From: Tillandsia leiboldiana
Taxonomy: Eukaryota > Streptophyta > Magnoliopsida > Poales > Bromeliaceae
Direction of reading: 5' to 3'
Length of the DNA: 64,000 nt
Assembly (NCBI GenBank): GCA_029204045.2
Contig: CM055066.1
Location: 22,858,120 to 22,922,119 of the forward strand
Shown here: positions 42,993 to 53,750 of the stretch, one piece after another
Layout of the letters: every line of letters begins with the position of its first letter
Position numbering within the stretch: the first letter of the stretch is position 1
Translations under genes and position numbers: made by a program
Notes under the pieces: model-generated
What the model was told of the DNA's origin: nothing
The model's database searches: none
The model's input: the letters and a program-made list of their open reading frames with translations, nothing else

Positions 42993-45454
42993 GGCCGAGC
43001 TCTCTTCCTCTTCGACTTTTTGGCACTTCCGAGCTTCAAACCGACTGGAGTTCTTCACCAAAGTTGATCCTCGCGCAGTGTAGCTTCCATCTGCAGAGTT
43101 TGGGATTTTTTCGGTGCTCTCTTTTCGAGATTCTCATTTTCTGGGAGCGTCGCGACGTTCTTTCTTCGGTGCTTCTTCCGTCGCTCTTCAGTGCACGAGC
43201 TATCCCGGCCTACTTCTACCATCTTTTCGAGCGATTTCTTCGCCGTTGGATTTGCAACAGGTAAGGCTACAATTTTGGTTGCTTCCACATTTCCTGGTTT
43301 TGCGTTTTTCGAGGAGTTCTTCCTTGCTCACTGAGGACATGGTTTGCTGTGAGGATTTGTGAGGACAGCAACTTCATCCGATGAGATCTCCGCGCATGAG
43401 TGTCGGATCAGGACGTGCTTATAGACTTTTTTCATCTACTCGACGCGAGGATCATCGTGGTATTTTTCTTGGAATTTTTGGAGACCTTCCCGAAGGTATA
43501 CACTTTTCCTTTTATCTGTACAAGAGTTTACAGTTGAATGGTTTTGGGATCTTGCGCACCGATACTGTGGAATTTGTAACTTGGCCTACGGTGCTCGGAA
43601 TTGGGAGTGTAGGTACTTGTTTCGAAGCTATCGACACGAAGATCGCAGGGAAATTTTATTTGGAATTTTTCGAGTACATTCAGTAGGTGGAATAATCGCA
43701 TCGTTGCGGCTGAAATTTCAGTGTTGTTTTCTTGGCAGATTTTGGGATTAAAGTATAACTGTAGCCTTATGTTGTACCCAGGAGGGATTGTGGACTGTGC
43801 AGGACCTGTTGGACATAGAGTTGTTATTTTTCCTAGTTTTCTCAGCTGTACGACTCCGGACAGTTAGCGTCTTCAGGTGGGTGGCTTTGCATTCAAGATC
43901 TATGGACTGTGCTCTAATTCTATTGTTATAGAATCATGCATGTTGGTGATTGGACTTGGATAGCATGCTAGAGTGTAGGAATTGTTGTTCCTAGTTTTAT
44001 CTGTCGATCTTGTGATCTCTTACTTCCTTCTATCATGTTAAATATTTATTATCTTGGAACCTGACCTAGCACCCCCGTCATATGTTGCATGTGTAACCAG
44101 ACCAGTAGAAGACCCTCACTTGGGCTAGGGTTATTTATGTTTAGACATCCACACTTTATGTTTCATTCCTGGACTTAGTGTTATCCTCGCCCGGGTAGTG
44201 GGCCGAGTGGTCGGGACTTCGTTTTAGTGTGGGATACATTTGCACTCGTGCTTGGGAGCCGAGTGGAGTCTGGTAGATATAGTGGTTCGCTTGTCTGTAC
44301 CGGGAACCGTTTGGGGTAAATGGTGGACCCGGGATATCTTGTTTTTCCCTGTTTGTGTAGTCGCCACTGTGTTAGTGGCAGTAGTTTACTAGTGTTAGCT
44401 GAACCTAGAACCCTTTTCGACATACGCATGATTTTAGTCTACCAATGTTTTCTTCCAAGCATCGAAGGGCCGCTGGAGTCTGTTCTTGTTTGATTGGACA
44501 AAGGCATCAGCCCTTCGGGGTTTGGGTAAAACACTTATTTTTCTAACTGTTTTTCTAAAAAGAACTAAAATCATTAAATATGGATTTCTTCCAGATCAAA
44601 ATAATTTTCAATAACAAATGTCACATTTTTCTTGTAAATCTCCCCACTCGAAAGGATTCGAGTGATCCGGGTTCTAGGGGCCGTTCCTTTGTCGGGACGA
44701 AAGCCACGGGGGCCGAGCCTGGAACCTGTTCTTGTTTGATAGGGTTGTAGGTGTAGGTCTCCTGGGACTTTCGGGCCCTGTTGGTGTCTTCTGCGGGTTG
44801 TACTGTGATTATTGCTTTCAAGAACTATAAGGGGATCGGGAACTTCGATAGGCGGAGCCTAGAGTTTGTTCTTGTTTGAAAGGGTTCTTAGCACCGGTCT
44901 ATCGGGTTTCCGAACCCTTATGGTGTCGGTCTTTCCTGTGAGTTTAGTGTTCTGTTGTGGGAGCCGTCTGGTGGACGGTGGCCCCAGCTATGTGGTTTTT
45001 TAGCCTGTGGTTGAGAGTTGGTGTTGTTGGTCGATCTTGTTGATCGTGGTTTGGACTATAGCCTACATGAGCCATATTTGAGCTCGACAGAGATACGCGG
45101 ATACTTTCCTCGGTGGGGTCGCGCCCCTCGAGTGCCACTTCGGAGTTGGGCCTGTTACTTGCTATCGCGACTTGTCGACGCCGTCTCTCTGACTGGGCCA
45201 GTTAGTGGCAACCACGGACACCCTACGGTAGACCCGTCCTGTTGAGGATGTGCGGCAGTAGGTGGGCGCAGGTTTGACTGGACCCTTTGCGGCAGTCAGT
45301 ATAGATTTGGTGAGTTTACTGTGTGTGTTAGTAGATGCATCATGTTCCATCTGTTCCATTTTCTTGAGCATCTAGATAGAGGCATAGTAGCTGTAGAGTT
45401 ACTTTTTCAGCCCTTCATTTCAGTTTTATATTGTTACTTTATGCCTCTAGTAGA

Positions 45455-45519
45455 CTTAGTGGGCAGACCGTCGGGTTTGTTGGCGGCACCCACTGAGAAC
45501 TACTTGCGACGTAGTTCTC
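45455..45519 (+). other. Leader double hairpin, element 5 middle LTR
   Basis: As 38971-39035; the loop changes to TTGCGAC while the stem is kept. Confidence 0.6.
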
Positions 45520-45845
45520 ACACCCGTCGTGGTGTCTTTACCCACAGGGACTTCTACTCCTGTTTCTGCTGCTCCTGTTGCTGCTTCTTCTGATCGAGGT
45601 AAGGGAGTCGCGAGATAGTTCCCTACCAGTCATCGTCCAGAGAGTAGATGTACCCCTTACTTTTTGAGAGTTCATGTTGAGAGACTTTGTAGTGAGGTAT
45701 AGAGTTGTACTTTTATTTTACTGCTTGAGAGACTTTTGTACTTTTGGTGAGGACTTTGTGTTGTATATTCTCTTCTTTTAGCAGTTTACTTTCAGCTCTG
45801 ATATCTGTATAGTATAGTTGATCTTTTGCAGGTTAGTCGCTTCGT

Positions 45846-45867
45846 CTATACGGGGCTTCCCGTATGG
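45846..45867 (+). other. LTR tail hairpin, element 5 middle LTR
   Basis: Same stem as 39361-39382. Confidence 0.55.
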
Positions 45868-45927
45868 GCGGCGGATCTGTTGGCGAGCCCGGGTCGCAGT
45901 TTCGACGCCGGGGCGTGACAGATTAGG

Positions 45928-45939
45928 TGGTATCAGAGC
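45928..45939 (+). other. Primer-binding site, element 5 internal B
   Basis: TGGTATCAGAGC, 7 bp after the middle LTR. Copy B keeps about 44 bp after this site that copy A lacks. Confidence 0.9.
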
Positions 45940-46097
45940 CTAGGTTGTAGGTCATGGTGGACTTAGAAACCCTAGGCTTGTGTTTGGACATTAGGATGAC
46001 TACGTGAGAGTCGTGACTATTAGCGAGAGTCCTGATTGAGTTTTATACCTCTCCCAAGGGACGGGATGAGTGATTGGCATGTTTATTCTCCTAAGCG

Positions 46098-46123
46098 ATT
46101 ATGTTGGCTGCAGACAACATAAT
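46098..46123 (+). other. Leader hairpin with CTGCAG loop, element 5B
   Basis: Identical to 39580-39605. Confidence 0.6.
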
Positions 46124-46221
46124 GCTAGGGAATGGATGACGTGTCTTAGACTTTCGCTGGATTGGGTCGAGCATTATTTGGTACTGTCCTGATGTTTCCA
46201 TGTGTGTTGCAGGTGGGCACG

Positions 46222-47607
46222 ATGCCTCCCCGACGCAGGGTACAGACGCGTTCTCAGCCTTCCCCCTCCGATGAGCCTGGGCAGGAGGAGCCAGCACAGG
46301 GTCAGCAGAGTGAGGTGCTGGAGATTCGGGCTCAGATGGCCCAGTTGTCTGAGGCTGTTCGGCGCCAGGAGGAGACTTCACAGTGCCAGGAGGAGACCTT
46401 ACGACGCCAGGAGGAGGCCTCGCGGCGCCAGGAGGAGGCTACATGGCGCCAGGAGGAGGTCATGGGTCGGATGATGCTTATGTTGGAGCAGAGGGTACAG
46501 CCAGTGGTAGCACCCCGAGGGAGTTCTCCCGCACCTTCATCGCCAGCTGTGGCACCCCCAGTTGTACCAGCAGAGCAGGCAGCCCCTATTGCACCAGATA
46601 CCGGTAGACAGTCGTTCGGGACGGCAGGACAGTTGACCCGGGCAGAGCAGCGAGAGGTGGTGGATTTGTTGTGGAGATTCCATCAGTTTAACCCACCTCA
46701 TTTTTCGGGGCAGAGTTCGGAGCCGTGGGAGGCAGAGTCGTGGATCACGGCTATGGAGAGCCATTTCGAGAGCTTATTTATCGAGGAGCGGTTTCAGGTC
46801 CTGTTGGCGACTCACTTTTTGGAGCGCAACGCCGATGCCTGGTGGCAGCGTGTTCGGCCAGTTGGTCCACCTGGGACCCAGCTGCTTACTTGGGCGGAGT
46901 TCCGCAGTCTACTTCTTGGAGCCTTTTTCCCGGAGAGCGTCAGGCAGAGGTTGGAGGAGCAGCTGAGGAATCTCCGACAAGGAGATCGGCCGGTGCATGA
47001 GTACATCGCAGAGTTCAACCAGTTGTTGGCTTGTGTACCCCACGCGACTAGGGATGAGGCGCACCGGATCTATATGTTTGAGCGAGGACTGCGCCGTGAT
47101 ATCTACCAGTTTGTCCGCTCGCAGAGATTGCAGACTCTGGATGCCTCTACGGAGCAGGCCCTCTATGTGGAGCACGGAGAGGCGATTATGGTCGAGGTGG
47201 TCCCAGCTCCCGCAGGGATTTCGGGGGCGAAGCGCCCAGCACCGGAGGATGAGGGTCAGACGAGCCGGCAGGGACCTCCGAGACCTCCACGATCTCATCC
47301 TGAGGGTCGTGGTTTTCGTAGGCGCCGGAGATCAGGTGGGCCCCCGCAGCAGCAGCAGTACCGGCAGCAGCGACAGGAGCAGTGTGTCATTTGTGGCGGG
47401 ACTCATCCACCGTCACAGTGTGATCAGAGACAGGGGCGGTGTTTCCTCTGTGGAGAGTTGGGACATTTCCGCGCAGCTTGCCCCCAGGCCATTTTGTCAG
47501 TGCGGCCAATTGCGACAGCACCCCCCTTGCCCATCCATGCAGCGGGAACCCCTCCGGCACACCAGCAGACAGAGTGGGCCACGACGTCGGGACAGACGGG
47601 ACGATGA
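46222..47607 (+). CDS. gag: Gag polyprotein of element 5, copy B (intact, 461 aa)
   Basis: One open frame starting MPPRRRVQTRSQ. I prefer 46222 to the upstream Met at 46162 because element 2 Gag also starts MPPRR just after a GCAG acceptor-like site. Layout: an acidic/Q-rich N-terminus, a coiled-coil of repeated RRQEEA units (about 45-85), a proline-rich linker, the retrotransposon gag domain (FNPPHFSGQSSEPWEAESW, RNADAWWQR, LRQGDRPVHEYIAEFNQLL; about 150-280), a basic/Q-rich part, and two zinc knuckles: CVICGGTHPPSQC (shortened, CX2CX3HX4C) and CFLCGELGHFRAAC (classic CX2CX4HX4C; about 385-421). It would form particles that package element RNA. No pol follows, so RT and integrase would have to come from a relative. 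Confidence 0.9.
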   Translation: MPPRRRVQTRSQPSPSDEPGQEEPAQGQQSEVLEIRAQMAQLSEAVRRQEETSQCQEETLRRQEEASRRQEEATWRQEEVMGRMMLMLEQRVQPVVAPRGSSPAPSSPAVAPPVVPAEQAAPIAPDTGRQSFGTAGQLTRAEQREVVDLLWRFHQFNPPHFSGQSSEPWEAESWITAMESHFESLFIEERFQVLLATHFLERNADAWWQRVRPVGPPGTQLLTWAEFRSLLLGAFFPESVRQRLEEQLRNLRQGDRPVHEYIAEFNQLLACVPHATRDEAHRIYMFERGLRRDIYQFVRSQRLQTLDASTEQALYVEHGEAIMVEVVPAPAGISGAKRPAPEDEGQTSRQGPPRPPRSHPEGRGFRRRRRSGGPPQQQQYRQQRQEQCVICGGTHPPSQCDQRQGRCFLCGELGHFRAACPQAILSVRPIATAPPLPIHAAGTPPAHQQTEWATTSGQTGR

Positions 47608-48479
47608 TCCGCGGCACCCAGTGGACGGGTTTATGCAGCCCTAGTAGAGGACACCCCGCCAGCGGATCTTGTCGCAGCAGGTATGATTTTATTTCTGTTA
47701 GCTGAGTTGAGTATTTCATTACCGCTGCATTCTTCTGCATTATTAGTTGAGCATCTGCATCAGCATCTTTGCATGGGTATGGGTTAGGAATTTCTGCTAC
47801 ATGTTTTAGCAATTGGATTCTTCCCAGTATCCTACGAGTAGAGGAGGATCGCAGTGTATGATCAGTGCAGTCGAGACTTGAGACTTCACCTGCTGATGTA
47901 GCGATTCAAGGACAACTCCAGGACTTGGATTGAGCACACAAGTTGGACTGGTTGGTGCGGTGCCGTGCTACGACTAACAATGGAATGAGAGTAGTTACCC
48001 TTCTGGGAGTTGGACTAGAGGAGTTCATTTTTCTCGTGATGCCGGCATATCCTTCCAACAGCATGGGCTTCAACGACTGTGGACAGACGCCACATCGGGG
48101 GCAGATGTGATGTTTAGGACTAGAGATTATGTCCTTAGGAGTCTCGGTTAGGGATAGCTTTCATTTTTGTGGCACAGCAGGAACGACACCAACACTTCTC
48201 TCCCTTTTCTCGCTTTTGTGCTGAAATCTGCAAACAGGACGAAAACTTCGAAAGATTGCTCCAGAAATGGAGACAGTGCCCGAACCTGTTCTTGTTTGAT
48301 TGGGGCGAAGGCACTGATTTTTCGAAATTTTTGGACTTTTCGCTAATTTCAGCTGTTTTCTAAATCGAGGGTTGGAGTTGATGACTTTCCTGCTGGTGGA
48401 GCCGTATCTTTCTTGTTTGTTTAGTGTTGCGTTCTTGGTTGTTTTGATTGTTTTGGTTTTGTTGTTGTGGTGTGTTTTT

Positions 48480-48495
48480 GTTTCGGGGACGAAAC
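48480..48495 (+). other. Pre-PPT hairpin, element 5B
   Basis: GTTTCG-GGGA-CGAAAC, as in copy A. Confidence 0.5.
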
Positions 48496-48739
48496 TTCCT
48501 TTTAGTGGGGGATGTTACGGATTTTGTTTTGGTGCATTTCGTGAAAGTGTTAAGTCTTGAAGATTGAAGATGAATGAAGTTTGGATCATATACCTCAATC
48601 TCAAGAAAGAAGAATTCAAAAGGATCAGGTAAGTTTAACTAAATATTTTTGGTGATCCGAATACTTCTTGTAGTGTAGAAACACTTGGAAGAATTTTTTA
48701 TCGCATAAAAATCAAGAACTGGACATGGGACATGTTCAG

Positions 48740-48962
48740 GATCCGGATCAGACAGTCCAATCCGGATCCCGAAGGGTGCTTGTTCATTGGCAAATCCGAT
48801 CCGGATCATAGTCATTTCGATCCGGATCCCGAACATGGGAATTTGCTGGAATACATGAATGATCCGGATCGTGCATTACAATCCGGATCCCGAACCCTGT
48901 TTTTCTGGAATTGCCTGACTTCGTTACGACGATCCGGATCACAGCTAATCCGATCCGGATCG
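48740..48962 (+). repeat. GATCCGGATC palindrome array in element 6
   Basis: At least seven (A/G)ATCCGGATC sites, several followed by CCGAA, spread over 220 bp upstream of the TATA box. Confidence 0.85.
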
Positions 48963-49027
48963 CCGTCGTGAAAATTTCCAGAAACGAACAGTTTTTGATC
49001 CTTATCTTCTTCCTAGGGTTTCTAACC

Positions 49028-49035
49028 TATAAATA
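49028..49035 (+). promoter_or_regulatory. TATA box, element 6
   Basis: TATAAATA in AACCTATAAATAGACCC, about 65 bp after the palindrome array. Confidence 0.7.
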
Positions 49036-49170
49036 GACCCTATGATTCATTTTTCTGGGCGAAGCCGTAAATCCACATACAAGCCGTCATCTTTTATACG
49101 GCCTAAGATCCACATATAGAGAAGAAAGGAAATCATTAGATATTACTCTATGTTTCTTCATCTATATTGA

Positions 49171-49266
49171 TTAGTTTGATTCTAGGTTTTCATACTCACA
49201 TCTTGAGTTGAATCAAACTAATGAATACTTAGATGGTATTTCCTATCTATCTTTGATCTAAGTATT
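49171..49266 (+). other. Two consecutive inverted repeats in element 6 leader
   Basis: TTAGTTTGATTC (49171-49182) / GAATCAAACTAA (49210-49221), then AATACTTAGAT (49224-49234) / ATCTAAGTATT (49256-49266). Both are perfect (12 and 11 bp) and downstream of TATA, so they are probably in the transcript. Confidence 0.7.
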
Positions 49267-49315
49267 CGGCGGATCATCACCACCCAAAAACAACGATTTA
49301 CCCCAAAATCGGCGC

Positions 49316-49510
49316 GTGGACTCGCGTGGCCTTGTGGATTCAAGGTGCAACCGCTCTCGTGGATTCGGAGCGAGGTACGTTCGTGGATTCGAAGCGTGCT
49401 ACTGGGTGAAGACTGTGGATTCGGTCAGACGTAGTGGACTCGACGTTGGACGCCGTGGATTCGGCGTTGGACGCAGATCGTGGATTCGAGACGCGTTGCG
49501 GAGCGAGCGG
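49316..49510 (+). repeat. GTGGATTCG interspersed repeats in element 6
   Basis: GTGGATTCG or GTGGACTCG occurs about eight times, spaced roughly 15-35 bp apart. Confidence 0.75.
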
Positions 49511-50810
49511 AGAAGATCAACTAGGAGCGTATGGAAAAGGTTGAGTCGTCTGTGAGTACGGTATATCACCTTGTACGTGTTTAATTCTAGTGGATTTCAC
49601 CGTGTTATCGGTCCCGTGGTTTTTTACTCCGGTTTGGAGTTTTCCACGTAAAAATCTTGCGTGTTCATTTATATTTCCGCATTGGGTTTTTATTGCGCAA
49701 TGATTTTTTGAGTGTTTATTGTTTACACCTATTCACCCCCCCTCTAGGTGTTTTTTCCCCTATTTAGATCCATTATTACATATAACCCAATAGGGGAGGA
49801 TGTGGTGACCCTGATCCCCGTGTAGCTTCTCCCATGAACCGTGGTGTAGAACACCTAGTGTTGGTGTATCTGGTCCATAGTGCATCAAAGGGATGCCACA
49901 GATGGACCCTGTGTGATATCCACAGCTGGATTGGCCTTCGGCTGCATTTGCCGAATTTTCGGAATTGTTTTGGGCCAAACAGAGGTTGGATTTGGATTCA
50001 GCGCGGAAAAACGCTTCAAAACGGCTGTTTGCTTGTTAAATTTGGAGTCCGGATGCCCAAAAAGGACCCCCGGAAGTTTTCGCTGAATTTCGGTGCATGG
50101 GAGGGGCCGTGGACCGCCGGCTGCCACGTGGCGGCCCATGATTGGCCGGTCCGCAGCGCTCGGTCCACAGAGCGCCGCGGCGGGGTGCACGGGCCCGGCG
50201 CATGACACGTGGCGCCGCCTGATTGGCGGGCTTGTGAGGCGCGGTCTACAGAATTTTGTGCGGCGGTGCATGGACCGGGGCGGGGGACACGTGGCATCCC
50301 CCGGTTGGTCGGTGCACGCGGCGTGGTCCACGAAACCTGAACTGGGTGCGTGGACCGGGTGCACGGGACACGTGTCGTCACGCCATTCGCGGGCTCACGA
50401 GGCGCGGCGCACGGAGTCGCGGACGGGTGCTCGGGGCGCGTGCGTGGCAGGCGGCCAGAGCGGCGCCCTGCCCGCACGTGTGACCGCGACAGTGGCAGGG
50501 CCACGTGTCGCCCTGCCACTTGCGGGCGCCATCTACCTGGTTTGACCGGGTAGGTGCCACGTGGCGGCAGCTCGCGCGCCCCGCACAGCTGTTTGCTGTG
50601 CGGGACACGCGTCGGGGCCCGGGAGGGCCACGTGGTCGGTCCCGGCGCGCCCCGCACAGCTGTTCGCTGTGCGGGTGACGTGGCGGCACGAGATTTTTCC
50701 GGGCGGCTACAGTAAACTGCTCTTGCGCCCGGATTCGGGCGCCCGAAAGTTCGGGTGCGCCCGAAAGTTGGGATATGTTGGGTATTTCTTCAAATGTTTT
50801 TTTTTGAGAC

Positions 50811-50818
50811 TATAAATA
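50811..50818 (+). promoter_or_regulatory. TATA box, element 5 LTR 3
   Basis: TATAAATA, same position as in the other two LTRs. Confidence 0.68.
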
Positions 50819-53279
50819 GGCCGAGCTCTCTTCCTCTTCGACTCTTTGGCACTTCCGAGCTTCAAACCGACTGGAGTTCTTCACCAAAGTTGATCCTCGC
50901 GCAGTGTAGCTTCCATCTCCAGAGTTTGGGATTTTTTCGAGGTACGCTTTTCGAGATTCTCATTTTCTTGGCGCGTCGCGACGTTCTTTCTTCGGTGCTT
51001 CTTCCGTCGCTCTTCGGTGCACGAGCTCTCCCGGCCTACTCCGACCATATTTTCAAGCGATTTCTTCGCTCTTGGATTCGCAATAGGTAAGGATACAATT
51101 TTGGTTTCTTCCACATTTCCTAGTTTTGCGTTTTTCGAGGAGTTCTTCCTTGCTCACTGAGGACCTGGTTTGCTGTGAGGATTTGTGAGGACAGCAGCTT
51201 CATCCGAGGAGATCTCCGCGCACGAGTGTCGGATCAGGACGTGCTTATAGACTTTTTTCATCTACTCAACGCGAGGATCATCGTGCTATTTTTCTTGGAA
51301 TTTTTGGAGACCTTCCCGAAGGTAAACACTTTTCCTTTTATCTGTACAAGAGTTTACAGTTGAATGGTTTTGGGATTTTGCGCACTGATACTGTGGAATT
51401 TGTAACTTGGCCTACGATGCTCGGAATTGGGCGTGCAGGTAGTTGTTTCGAAGCTATCGACACGAAGATCGCAGGGAAATTTTATTTGGAATTTTTCGAG
51501 CAAATTCAGCAGGTGGAATAATCGCATCTTTGCGGCTGAAATTTCAGTGTTGTTTTCTTGGCAGATTTTGGGATTAAAGTATAACTGTAGCCTTATGTTG
51601 TACCCAGGAGGGATTGTGGACTGTGCAGGACCTGTTGGACATAGAGTTGTTATTTTTCCTAGTTTTCTCAGCTGTACGACTCTGGACAGTTAGCGTTTCC
51701 AGGTGGGTGGCTTTGCTTTCAAGATCTATGGACTGTGCTCTAATTCTATTGTTATAGAATCATGCATGTTGGTGATTGGACTTGGGTAGCATGCTAGAGT
51801 GTAGGAATTGTTGTTCCTAGTTTTATCTGTCGATCTTGTGATCTCTTACTTCCTTCTATCATGTTAAATATTTGTTATCTTGGAACCTGACCTAGCACCC
51901 CCGTCATATGTTGCATGTGTAACCAGACCAGTAGAAGACCCTCACTTGGGCTAGGGTTATTTATGTTTAGACATCCACACTTTATGTTTCATTCCTGGAC
52001 TTAGTGTTATCCTCGCCCGGGTAGTGGGCCGAGTGGTCGGGACTTCGTTTTAGTGTAGGATACATTTGCACTCGTGCTTGGGAGCCGAGTGGAGTCTGGT
52101 AGATATAGTGGTTCGCTTGTCTGTACCGGGAACCGTTTGGGGTAAATGGTGGACCCGGGAGATCTTGTTTTTCCCGGTTTGGGTTGTCGCCACTGTGTTA
52201 GTGGCAGTAGTTCACTAGTGTTAGTTGAACCTAGAACCCTTTTCGACATACACATGATTTTAGTCTACCAATGTTTTCTTCCAAGCATCGAAGGGCCGCT
52301 GGAGTCTGTTCTTGTTTGATGTGACAAAGGCATCAGCCCTTCGGGGTTTGGGTAAAACACTTATTTTTCTAACTGTTTTTCTAAAAAGAACTAAAATCAT
52401 TAAATATGGATTTCTTCCAGATCAAAATAATTTTCAATAACAAATGTCATATTTTTCTTGTAAATCTCCCCACTCGAAAGGATTCGAGTGATCCGGGTTC
52501 TAGGGGCCGTTCCTTTGTCGGGACGAAAGCCTCGGGGGCCGAGCCTGGAACCTGTTCTTGTTTGATAGGGTTGTAGGTGTAGGTCTCCCGGGACTTTCGG
52601 GCCCTGTTGGTGTCTTCTGCGGGTTGTACTGTGATTATTGCTTTCCCGAACTATAAGGGGATCAGGAACTTCGATAGGCAGAGCCTAGAGTCTGTTCTTG
52701 TTTGATAGGGTTCTTAGCACCGGTCTATCGGGTTTCCGAACCCTTATGATGTTGGTCTTTCCTGTGAGTTTATTGTTCTATTGTGGGAGCCGTCTGGTGG
52801 ACGGTGGCCCCAGCTGTGTGGTTTTTCAGCCTGTGTTGAGAGTTGGTGTTGTTGGTCGATCTTGTTGATCGTGGTTAGGACTATAGCCTGCATGAGCCAT
52901 ATTTGAGCTCGACAGAGATACGCGGATACTTTCCTCGGTGGGGTCGCGCCCCTCGAGTGCCACTCCGGAGTTGGGCCTGTTACTTGCAATCGCGACTTGT
53001 CGACGCCGTCCCTCTGACTGGGCCAGTTAGTGGCAGCCACGGACACCCTACGGTAGACCCGTCCTGTTGAGGATGTGCGGCAGTAGGTGGGCGCAGGTTT
53101 GACTGGACCCTTTGCGGCAGTCAGTATAGATTTGGTGAGTTTACTGTGTGTGTTAGTAGATGCATCATGTTCCATCTGTTCCATTTTCTTGAGCATCTAG
53201 ATAGAGGTATAGTAGCTGTAGAGTTACTTTTCCAGCCCTTCATTTCAGTTTTATATTGTTACTTTATGCCTCTAGTAGA

Positions 53280-53344
53280 CTTAGTGGGCAGACCGTCGGG
53301 CTTGTTGGCGGCACCCACTGAGAACTACTTGGGACGTAGTTCTC
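53280..53344 (+). other. Leader double hairpin, element 5 LTR 3
   Basis: As 38971-39035. Confidence 0.58.
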
Positions 53345-53670
53345 ACACCCGTCGTGGTGTCTTTTCCCACAGGGACTTCTACTCCTGTTTCTGCTGCTCC
53401 TGTTGCTGCTTCTTCTGATCGAGGTAAGGGAGTCGCGAGATAGTTCCCTACCAGTCATCGTCCAGAGAGTAGATGTACCCCTTACTTTTTGAGAGTTCAT
53501 GTTGAGAGACTTTGTAGTGAGGTATAGAGTTGTACTTTTATTTTACTGCTTGAGAGACTTTTGTACTTTTGGTGAGGACTTTGTGTTCTATATTCTCTTC
53601 TTTTAGCAGTTTACTTTCAGCTCTGATATCTGTATAGTATAGTTGATCTTTTGCAGGTTAGTCGCTTCGT

Positions 53671-53692
53671 CTATACGGGGCTTCCCGTATGG
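53671..53692 (+). other. LTR tail hairpin, element 5 LTR 3
   Basis: Same stem as 39361-39382. Confidence 0.55.
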
Positions 53693-53750
53693 GCGGCGGA
53701 TCTGTTGGCGAGCCCGGGTCGCAGTTTCGACGCCGGGGCGTGACAGTCGA

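Larger units (their letters stand above)
41975..45920 (+). repeat. Element 5 middle LTR (3946 bp)
   Basis: Starts TGTGGTGACCCTGATCC, ends GGGGCGTGACA, followed by a second primer site. It serves both as 3' end of copy A and 5' end of copy B. TATA 42985, conserved block 45114-45145, possible donor GT at 45599. Confidence 0.92.
48513..49792 (+). mobile_element. Element 6: copia-like solo LTR (1280 bp) inserted in the element 5B polypurine tract
   Basis: The polypurine tract AGTGGGGGAGGA is split: its left part ends GGGGA (48508-48512) and its right part starts GGGGA (49793-49797). The insert starts TGTTACGG and contains GATCCGGATC palindromes, a TATA box (49028), two strong inverted repeats, GTGGATTCG repeats and, near the end, TTCACCCCCCCTCTAGGTG, typical of plant Ty1/copia LTR ends. 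No primer site or gene is seen, so a solo LTR is likely. The right end (AATA rather than CA) is unusual, so the exact boundary is uncertain. Confidence 0.7.
35499..53745 (+). mobile_element. Element 5: tandem gag-only Ty3/gypsy element (three LTRs, two internal domains)
   Basis: Order: LTR 35499-39435, internal A 39436-41974, LTR 41975-45920, internal B 45921-49800 (with element 6), LTR 49801-53745. Only the outer ends are flanked by GTCGA (35494-35498, 53746-53750), so the whole array behaves as one insertion. Both internal domains have primer site, leader hairpin, gag and polypurine tract but no pol. The array probably arose by unequal recombination between LTRs, or from a tandem cDNA. Confidence 0.9.
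49801..53745 (+). repeat. Element 5 LTR 3 (3945 bp)
   Basis: Collinear with the other two copies. Starts TGTGGTGACCCTGATCC like the middle LTR; ends GGGGCGTGACA, then GTCGA. TATA at 50811 (preceded by GAGAC instead of GAGCC), conserved block from 52938, possible donor GT at 53424. Confidence 0.92.
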
